Assembly: GCA_934477985.1 (NCBI GenBank)
Contig: CAKSOR010000167.1
Location: 1-6,283 of the forward strand
Reading direction: 5' to 3'
DNA: 6,283 bases
Source: an uncultured Eubacteriales bacterium
GTDB taxonomy: Bacteria; Bacillota; Clostridia; Oscillospirales; CAG-272
The notes beneath the pieces are model-generated. The model was given only the letters and a program-made list of their open reading frames with translations, was not told where the DNA came from and searched no databases. A program made the translations under genes and the position numbers. This document shows positions 1 through 5,029 of the stretch, one piece after another. The stretch's first letter is position 1. Each line of letters starts with the position of its first letter.

Positions 1-649
1 GCTCGTAGGGGTTTTCGAGGTTGTACTGATCGAGCAGTTTTTTGTTAAAGTAACAAACGGACAGGTCTTTGTAGAGCGAAAGCGACGCGTCGCCGATGAA
101 GCCGTACAACTTTCCGCCGATCGCGAGGCTGTCGTTCATGCCCTGAACCCACCACGGATTCGTCAGATTGACATGCTCAAGTAAATTTGCGTCAATAAAC
201 AGCCCGTCCGACGCCAGCGGGAGCACGATTACGACGACTCCGTTGACCAGATCGTAGGCGTTGTCAGCCGCCATGACGCTGTTTTTGACCAGCGCGTTGA
301 AATTTTCGCGTTCGTTCCACATTCCGGGCTCAATCACGAAGTCGAATTTAATTCCGAGCTGATCCTCGACCGTCTGATTCCGGCGGAAAACCGCGTCGTT
401 GACGATGTCGCCGGTCTCCTCTTCGGCGTCGTACTCGTAGGACGCGTGCTGCGTCGTCAGAATTGTATACTTTCTACCATTGTAGTCAGCCTCCGGAAGG
501 TCGAGTTTGGGCTGATCGTCAGCCGGAGCGGTGGTCTCGGTCGAATTTGACGCGGTGGTTTCGGACGGGGAGGGCGTTTTGCTGTCCCCGCAGGACGCCG
601 CGGCAAGAATCGACATCAATAGAAGTGCTGCGATAATGCGTTTTTTCAT
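1..649 (-). CDS. ABC-type extracellular solute-binding lipoprotein SBP1 (partial, C-terminus beyond left edge)
   Basis: A membrane-anchored substrate-binding protein, expected on the outer face of the cytoplasmic membrane, where it would capture a solute (probably a carbohydrate) for an ABC importer. My translation gives 216 residues from the ATG at 649 to the window edge. Residues 1-20 are a lipoprotein signal peptide: MKKR, a hydrophobic stretch, then AAAS-Cys20 as lipobox. The -3 residue is Ala rather than the commoner Leu. A Ser/Thr/Pro-rich linker follows (about 22-45), then the mature domain begins near DYNGRKYTIL (55-64). Landmarks shared with the second lipoprotein in this window are TGD-NDA-RRN (79-91), AYDLV (131-135), PWW (165-167), GGKLYG (178-183) and FNKKLLD (201-207), so the two are paralogues. 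The start is fixed by a GGAGGA site seven bases upstream and by a consensus promoter. Full family length is usually 430-550 residues, so about half is missing here. No permease gene is visible. The exact ligand is unknown. Confidence 0.88.
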   Translation of the reverse strand, partial: MKKRIIAALLLMSILAAASCGDSKTPSPSETTASNSTETTAPADDQPKLDLPEADYNGRKYTILTTQHASYEYDAEEETGDIVNDAVFRRNQTVEDQLGIKFDFVIEPGMWNERENFNALVKNSVMAADNAYDLVNGVVVIVLPLASDGLFIDANLLEHVNLTNPWWVQGMNDSLAIGGKLYGFIGDASLSLYKDLSVCYFNKKLLDQYNLENPYE

Positions 650-656
650 GTGCAAT

Positions 657-662
657 TCCTCC
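657..662 (-). promoter_or_regulatory. Ribosome-binding site of SBP1
   Basis: The minus strand reads GGAGGA, seven bases before the ATG at 649. This near-perfect Shine-Dalgarno sequence supports that start and indicates high translation. Confidence 0.85.
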
Positions 663-682
663 AAAAAAATTTTTCTATCATT

Positions 683-711
683 ATTATATCATGCCGCGCG
701 GAAAATGTCAA
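683..711 (-). promoter_or_regulatory. Consensus sigma-A promoter of SBP1, with extended -10
   Basis: On the minus strand the -35 box is TTGACA (711-706) and the -10 box is TATAAT (688-683), both exact consensus, separated by 17 bases. The three bases just before the -10 are TGA, an extended -10 (TGn). Transcription would start near 676, giving a leader of about 27 nt that carries the ribosome-binding site. This is seen directly. That it is used in the cell is inference. Confidence 0.85.
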
Positions 712-737
712 CAAAAATATTGCGATTTTCTTTGCGT

Positions 738-762
738 ATATTTCGTTTTTTGCGCGAAATAT
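738..762. repeat. Inverted repeat in the divergent promoter region (possible operator)
   Basis: Eight-base perfect arms ATATTTCG (738-745) and CGAAATAT (755-762) flank a nine-base centre. The repeat lies about 27 bases upstream of the SBP1 -35 box and about 90 bases upstream of the -35 box of the fusion gene, where a shared regulator could bind. It could also be chance in AT-rich DNA. No T-run follows on the plus strand, so it is not a good terminator. Confidence 0.35.
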
Positions 763-804
763 TTTGCCGGCGAGAAAAAGTTACATCAGTCAGCTTGGCA
801 AAAT
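761..804. repeat. Widely spaced inverted repeat ATTTTGCC / GGCAAAAT
   Basis: Exact eight-base arms at 761-768 and 797-804 are separated by 28 bases, inside the divergent regulatory region. In a 265-base AT-rich region one such pair is not far from chance expectation, so this is only a candidate for a spaced operator pair. Confidence 0.2.
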
Positions 805-851
805 TCCGAAAAATCCCACCGCGCAGGTATGTAAAAATGTGAACTTGCCTA

Positions 852-880
852 TTGATTTTTCTCGAAAATTGTGGTATAAT
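852..880 (+). promoter_or_regulatory. Sigma-A promoter of the fusion gene
   Basis: The -35 box is TTGATT (852-857) and the -10 box is an exact TATAAT (875-880), with 17 bases between them. TGG at 872-874 supplies an extended -10. Transcription would start near 887, leaving a leader of about 28 nt before the ATG at 915. Any in-frame start upstream of 915 would sit inside the promoter, so it would not be transcribed. Confidence 0.82.
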
Positions 881-897
881 AATAATTACCTCAAAAG

Positions 898-903
898 AAA
901 GGA
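898..903 (+). promoter_or_regulatory. Ribosome-binding site of the fusion gene
   Basis: AAAGGA ends eleven bases before the ATG at 915. The spacing is a little long but acceptable. It decides the start in favour of 915 (protein beginning MKTAFSTLGC), which is also where similarity to the TIM-barrel family begins. Confidence 0.7.
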
Positions 904-914
904 CAGAATTACCC

Positions 915-3452
915 ATGAAAACAGCATTTTCGACACTGGGCTGCCCCGATTTCTCGTGGCAGGATATTTACTCTGTCGCCAAGGACTTCGGTTTTGACGG
1001 AATCGAGGTCCGCGGACTCGGCAGCGATATATCGGCGCTCCACGCGCACCCGTTCACCGACAGCCAAATCGACAGAACCGTCGCCACGCTCGATCGACTC
1101 GGACTTGAAATTCCGTGTCTCACCTCGGGCTGCTGCCTTAAATTCGCGGACAAATTAGACGCGACCAAGGCGGAGCTTTGCGAGTACATCGAGCTTGCGA
1201 AGAAGCTAAGCACACCTTTTATCCGAGTTCTTGCCGATCTTGAGCCCGCTCCTGCCGGTGAGATCGACGATGCTTACATGGCAAATGCTATAAAAGAAGT
1301 CGCCGCTGCCGCTAAAAATTCTGGCGTTACGCTGCTTATCGAGACAAATGGTGTCTATTCTGATACGAAAAGATTAAGAAAGTTACTTGATAATGTCAAT
1401 CTTCCGCAGGTCGCGGCGCTCTGGGACATGCACCATCCCTACCGCTTCGCGCACGAGAAACCCGAGGAGACGGTCGCTAATCTCGGCTCCTACATCCGCT
1501 ACGTGCACGTCAAGGATTCCGTCATTTTGCACAACGCCGACGGAACCGAGACGATCAAGTACAAGATGATGGGCTACGGCGACATGCCGATCCCCGAAAT
1601 GCTCGCCGCGCTCAGCACGATCGGCTACGAGGGGTACATTTCGCTCGAGTGGGTCAAGCGCTGGGCACCCGACATCGAGGACTGCGGAATTGTGTTCCCG
1701 CAGTTCGCCGCGTACATGCGCCAGCACCGCGACGACGTCAAACTGCCGCTTCAGACCAGCGCGCGCGGCGTCGGAAAGTACATCTGGCCGAAGGAACACC
1801 TGATCGACTGCACGTTCGGCGCGCTGCTCGACCGCATCTGCGATGAGTTCCCCGACCAGTACGCGTTCAGGTACACGACGCTCGATTACACCCGGACTTA
1901 CGCGGAGTTCCGCGACGACGTCGACAACTTCGCGCGCGCGCTTATCTCGATGGGCGTCGGGAAGGGCGATCATGTCGCGATCTGGGCGACAAATGTCCCG
2001 GCATGGTACATCACTTTCTGGGCGACTGTCAAGGTCGGCGCCGTCCTCGTCACTGTCAACACAGCATACAAAATTCACGAGGCTCAGTACCTGCTTTCTC
2101 AGTCAGATACACATACGCTCGTCATGATTGACGCCTGCAAGGACTCAAATTATGTCGAAATCATCAACGAAATATGTCCCGAACTGAAGACTTCGAAGCC
2201 CGGTCAGCTGAATTCCGCGCGTCTCCCAATGCTTCGGAACGTCATCACGGTCGATTCGAAGCAGCCCGGATGCTTCACCTGGGACGAGGCGAACGAGCTC
2301 GGCAAGCGCATTCCGCTGTCGGTCGTTGAGGCGATGGCGAAGGCTGTACGCAAGGACGACGTATGCAACATGCAGTACACGTCGGGCACGACCGGCTTCC
2401 CGAAGGGCGTCATGCTGACCCACTACAACGTCGTCAACAACGGCAAGGCGATCGGCGACTGCATGGATCTGTCGACCGAGGACCGCATGATGATTCAGGT
2501 GCCGATGTTCCACTGCTTCGGCATGGTGCTCGCGATGACTGCGTCGGTCACGCACGGCGTCACGATGTCGCCGATTCCGGCATTTTCACCAAGACTCGGA
2601 CTGGATTGTATTAACAAAGAGAAAATAACCTGTTTCCACGGCGTCCCGACGATGTTTATCGCGATGCTTGGTCACGAAAATTTTACAAAGACCGACTTTT
2701 CAAACATGAGAACCGGCATTATGGCGGGTTCGCCCTGCCCGATAAAGGTCATGGAAGAAGTTGTCGAGAAGATGCATATGCCCGAAATTTGTATCACTTA
2801 CGGACAGACCGAGGCTTCGCCGGCGACGACGATGTCGAAGACGACCGATTCGCTCGAATTGCGTGTCAACACGGTCGGTTCGGCGATCTACGGCGTCGAG
2901 TGCAAGATCGTCGACCCCGAGACGGGCGAGGAAGTACCGACAAATGTAGACGGCGAGTTCTGCGCGCGCGGCTACAACATCATGCGCGGCTACTACAAAA
3001 TGCCCGAAGCGACGGCTAACGCGATCGATTCCGAGGGCTGGCTGCACTCCGGCGACCTGGCGCGCAAGCTCGACAACGGTTACTTCAAGATAACCGGACG
3101 CATCAAGGACATGATTATCCGCGGCGGCGAGAACATTTACCCGAAGGAAATCGAGGATTTCCTCTACACAAACCCGAAAATCAAGGACGTTCAGGTCATC
3201 GGCGTGCCCGACAAGCAGTACGGCGAGGAAATTATGGCGTGCGTCGTCCTCAACGAGGGCGAAACGGCGACTGAGGACGAGATCAAGGAGTTCTGCCGGA
3301 CGCACATGGCTAAGCACAAGACGCCGAGATATGTACGATTTGTAAATTCTTTCCCGATGAACGCAGCCGGAAAGATCCTCAAGTACAAGATGCGCGACGA
3401 GGCGGTCGAGTACCTGAAGCTCCAGGACGCGGCAAGCATTGTGACGGCTTAA
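915..3452 (+). CDS. Fusion enzyme: sugar isomerase/epimerase TIM barrel + ACSF2-like acyl-CoA synthetase
   Basis: A cytoplasmic protein of 845 residues, without signal peptide or membrane segments. Residues 1 to about 275 form a COG1082 / AP-endonuclease-2-type TIM barrel, beginning MKTAFSTLGCPDFSW. The usual metal ligands of this family can all be assigned: Glu143 (LLIETNG), Asp171 (ALWDMHHP), His198 (YVHVKD) and Glu245 (ISLEW). After a linker (about 276-295) comes a full adenylate-forming acid-CoA ligase (about 296-845). It has the P-loop YTSGTTGFPKG (488-498), YGQTE (629-633), HSGDLA (711-716), the hinge region GRIKDMIIRGGENIYPKEIE (728-747) and the catalytic Lys820 in NAAGKILKYK. Stretches such as MFHCFGMVLA, GVPTMFIAMLGH and RTGIMAGSPCPI resemble the ACSF2/medium-chain acyl-CoA synthetase branch. 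Such ligases convert a carboxylate, ATP and CoA to acyl-CoA, AMP and PPi. Either half alone would be a normal-length enzyme (about 270 and 550 residues); joining them is unusual. It is monocistronic, with its own promoter and terminator. Third-base composition changes sharply near 1410. Domain calls are firm; the substrate of either half is unknown. Confidence 0.93.
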   Translation: MKTAFSTLGCPDFSWQDIYSVAKDFGFDGIEVRGLGSDISALHAHPFTDSQIDRTVATLDRLGLEIPCLTSGCCLKFADKLDATKAELCEYIELAKKLSTPFIRVLADLEPAPAGEIDDAYMANAIKEVAAAAKNSGVTLLIETNGVYSDTKRLRKLLDNVNLPQVAALWDMHHPYRFAHEKPEETVANLGSYIRYVHVKDSVILHNADGTETIKYKMMGYGDMPIPEMLAALSTIGYEGYISLEWVKRWAPDIEDCGIVFPQFAAYMRQHRDDVKLPLQTSARGVGKYIWPKEHLIDCTFGALLDRICDEFPDQYAFRYTTLDYTRTYAEFRDDVDNFARALISMGVGKGDHVAIWATNVPAWYITFWATVKVGAVLVTVNTAYKIHEAQYLLSQSDTHTLVMIDACKDSNYVEIINEICPELKTSKPGQLNSARLPMLRNVITVDSKQPGCFTWDEANELGKRIPLSVVEAMAKAVRKDDVCNMQYTSGTTGFPKGVMLTHYNVVNNGKAIGDCMDLSTEDRMMIQVPMFHCFGMVLAMTASVTHGVTMSPIPAFSPRLGLDCINKEKITCFHGVPTMFIAMLGHENFTKTDFSNMRTGIMAGSPCPIKVMEEVVEKMHMPEICITYGQTEASPATTMSKTTDSLELRVNTVGSAIYGVECKIVDPETGEEVPTNVDGEFCARGYNIMRGYYKMPEATANAIDSEGWLHSGDLARKLDNGYFKITGRIKDMIIRGGENIYPKEIEDFLYTNPKIKDVQVIGVPDKQYGEEIMACVVLNEGETATEDEIKEFCRTHMAKHKTPRYVRFVNSFPMNAAGKILKYKMRDEAVEYLKLQDAASIVTA

Positions 3453-3464
3453 GCGCCACAATGC
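3436..3464 (+). repeat. Stem-loop spanning the stop codon of the fusion gene
   Basis: Perfect eight-base arms GCATTGTG (3436-3443) and CACAATGC (3457-3464) enclose 13 bases that include the TAA stop at 3450-3452. No T-run follows, so it is not a terminator by itself. In the transcript it could protect the 3' end, or simply add to the strong hairpin 40 bases downstream. Confidence 0.4.
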
Positions 3465-3503
3465 CGGTAAGAAGTAATAGTGAAAAACGACTGAATGAAG
3501 ATA

Positions 3504-3533
3504 AAAACCATCGGGTTTTTGCTCGATGGTTTT
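3504..3533. terminator. Bidirectional Rho-independent terminator
   Basis: Ten perfect base pairs AAAACCATCG (3504-3513) and CGATGGTTTT (3524-3533). On the plus strand a G·U and a G-C pair extend the stem to twelve pairs around a six-base loop. T-rich tracts follow in both directions: TTTTATATTTATTTT on the plus strand and TTTTTATCTT on the minus strand. It lies between the convergent stops at 3452 (fusion gene) and 3558 (SBP2), so it can end both transcripts. Confidence 0.88.
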
Positions 3534-3557
3534 ATATTTATTTTAATATTGTTACGA

Positions 3558-4970
3558 TTATTTTACAGCTTCGTAAAGTTCTTCGTAATGTGCCTCAAAC
3601 GTAGCCTTTTTCGACGCGTAGTACGAGGCGAGATCGTACGAACCGGTCTTGAGCAGTTCGCCGGGCGCCGCGTAGCAGCCGATGAAATTGTCGAAGCAGA
3701 GCCCGATATCGTAGACAAGTCCGTCGAAAATCAGGTCGAGCATCACGATAGATTCGTCATCTCGCACAAATTTCGAGTCGAGCAGCTTGTTGTAGTACGC
3801 CGGCATCAGCGTCGACTGCGAATAATACGCCATCGTCTCGAGCACAGCGCCGCAAAGCGACTGATCCTTCGCGGTTTTCGGCACGCAGACCAGCCCGTTC
3901 CAGACCGACGAATGGTATTTTTCCTGCGATTCGTCGTATTTAGGGAAGGGAATTATGCCGAAATCGGTGTCGTAATCGCGGAGAATCTGGAGTTTCAGCA
4001 GCACCTGCGTTCCGAAAAGCACCTTTCCGTTGCCGAATTCGACGTTCGTGATCTTCAGATTGCCGTCTTTGTATATATAATTGTAAAGTTTTTCGGTGAT
4101 ATTGTACATCTTCTCGGTTCCGAGCTGAATGTCGAAGCCGCTGCTGCCCTTCGTGACGAACAGCTGGTTTGAACCGTGAACGAACGAGGTCGCGAGTCCG
4201 GTGTTCGATAGATCGGAGAACGCGTAGAGGTCATTTTCGTCCATAACACCATTTCCGTCGGCGTCGCGCACCGCGTTTTTGGTATATTCGCCGAGTTTGT
4301 CGAGCGTCCACGCGCCGGAATTGATGACTTCGTAGATGTCGGGCAGCTTGTATTCGTCCATCATCTTTTTATTGAAGACAATCACGCGCGCGTTCGGGAC
4401 AATCAGGTCGCCCGAGGCGAAGAATAGCTTGCCGTTGAGGTTCAGAGTTTCGGCAAAATCACCATTCCACCACGATTTTGTGAAGTCAACGTAATCAAGC
4501 TGTGACAAATCGGTTACTAAATCCTCGGTCACAAGCTGCGAAATCGACTTGAGGATGTGCGGGGAGACGAGATCGTACTGCGCGTCGCCGCTCATCGCGT
4601 CCTTCGAAACCGGCGTGTAGGTGTCGATCCGGTCGGTTTTTGGGACCTCGGCGATCTCGATGGTGATTCCGAGGTGCTCCTCGGTCTTACGGTTGCGCGT
4701 GTAAATCGCGTCGTCCATCGCGTCGCCGGTCTGCTCGACATCTTCTATATATGTATACCTGACATCCTCGTTGCAGGCGAGGATCGTGAAGGTTTTTCCG
4801 TCGTTGTTGAGCTCAGGAACCTCGAATTTCTCGGATTCAGCGGCGGTTTCACTTGTTGTCCCGGGCTGATCGGACGTGCTTGTGGTTTCGCTCGGCTGAA
4901 CATTGTCGCCGCACGACGCGAGCGACAGCAGCATTGCGAGCAGGAGGACGCGTGAAATTTGTCGTTTCAT
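3558..4970 (-). CDS. ABC-type extracellular solute-binding lipoprotein SBP2 (complete)
   Basis: A complete 470-residue substrate-binding lipoprotein, expected to be anchored outside the cytoplasmic membrane and to deliver a carbohydrate or related solute to an ABC importer. Residues 1-20 are a signal peptide (MKRQ, a Leu/Ala core, classic lipobox LAS-Cys20). A Ser/Thr/Glu-rich linker runs to about 48, then the two-lobed binding domain. Shared landmarks with SBP1 are FTIL (61-64), TGD-DDA-TRNRKTEEHLGI (81-102), QYDLV (131-135), SWW (166-168), NGKLFF (179-184) and FNKKMMDEY (199-207). Residues 236-247 form an EF-hand-like loop, Asp236-Asp238-Asn240-Gly241-Asp244-Asp247, which may bind calcium. 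Start: the ATG at 4970 follows AAAGGAA (core AGGA eight bases upstream) and opens directly with a signal peptide. A GTG start at 5021 would add 17 residues without a visible ribosome-binding site. The gene follows the FAD oxidoreductase in the same direction after 59 bases, with no terminator between, so co-transcription is likely. No permease is in view; the ligand is unknown. Confidence 0.92.
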   Translation of the reverse strand: MKRQISRVLLLAMLLSLASCGDNVQPSETTSTSDQPGTTSETAAESEKFEVPELNNDGKTFTILACNEDVRYTYIEDVEQTGDAMDDAIYTRNRKTEEHLGITIEIAEVPKTDRIDTYTPVSKDAMSGDAQYDLVSPHILKSISQLVTEDLVTDLSQLDYVDFTKSWWNGDFAETLNLNGKLFFASGDLIVPNARVIVFNKKMMDEYKLPDIYEVINSGAWTLDKLGEYTKNAVRDADGNGVMDENDLYAFSDLSNTGLATSFVHGSNQLFVTKGSSGFDIQLGTEKMYNITEKLYNYIYKDGNLKITNVEFGNGKVLFGTQVLLKLQILRDYDTDFGIIPFPKYDESQEKYHSSVWNGLVCVPKTAKDQSLCGAVLETMAYYSQSTLMPAYYNKLLDSKFVRDDESIVMLDLIFDGLVYDIGLCFDNFIGCYAAPGELLKTGSYDLASYYASKKATFEAHYEELYEAVK

Positions 4971-4977
4971 GTTACTA

Positions 4978-4984
4978 TTCCTTT
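4978..4984 (-). promoter_or_regulatory. Ribosome-binding site of SBP2
   Basis: The minus strand reads AAAGGAA, with its AGGA core eight bases before the ATG at 4970. It selects this start over the in-frame GTG at 5021. Confidence 0.78.
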
Positions 4985-5005
4985 CTTTTGTGCAAATTGC
5001 TACTT

Positions 5006-5020
5006 TGTACAGATTGTACA
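5006..5020. repeat. Tandem TGTACA palindromes (possible operator in the SBP2 leader)
   Basis: Two copies of the self-complementary hexamer TGTACA (5006-5011 and 5015-5020) are separated by GAT, forming a 15-base symmetrical site in the gap between the oxidoreductase and SBP2. A transcription factor could bind here. The minus strand also contains TACAAT (5018-5013), a possible -10, but no convincing -35 lies 16-18 bases upstream. Purely a motif observation. Confidence 0.3.
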
Positions 5021-5029
5021 CGAAAAACT

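Noticed and set aside
852..914. Extended N-terminus (21 more residues) for the fusion protein
   Set aside because: It would begin inside the -35 box of the promoter, upstream of the predicted transcript start, and the TIM-barrel similarity begins at the 915 start.
531..997. Short plus-strand open frames across the SBP1 start and divergent promoter region
   Set aside because: They cover the antisense of a signal peptide plus AT-rich promoter DNA. They have no ribosome-binding site and no plausible domain.
1383..2078. Long antisense open frame (231 codons) opposite the fusion gene
   Set aside because: It lies wholly inside the well-supported plus-strand enzyme and its translation is Arg/Asp/Val-rich with no recognisable motif. 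It is a shadow caused by GC-ending codons on the coding strand.
2700..3461. Antisense open frame of 253 codons at the 3' end of the fusion gene
   Set aside because: It overlaps the conserved ligase motifs in another frame and reads as Arg/His/Val-rich low-information sequence. No start signal is evident.
3495..4172. Plus-strand open frame of 225 codons opposite SBP2
   Set aside because: It starts inside the terminator hairpin and runs antisense to a complete lipoprotein gene. It has no domain signal.
4971..5021. GTG start at 5021 for SBP2
   Set aside because: It adds 17 polar residues before the signal peptide. The AAAGGAA site points to the ATG at 4970.
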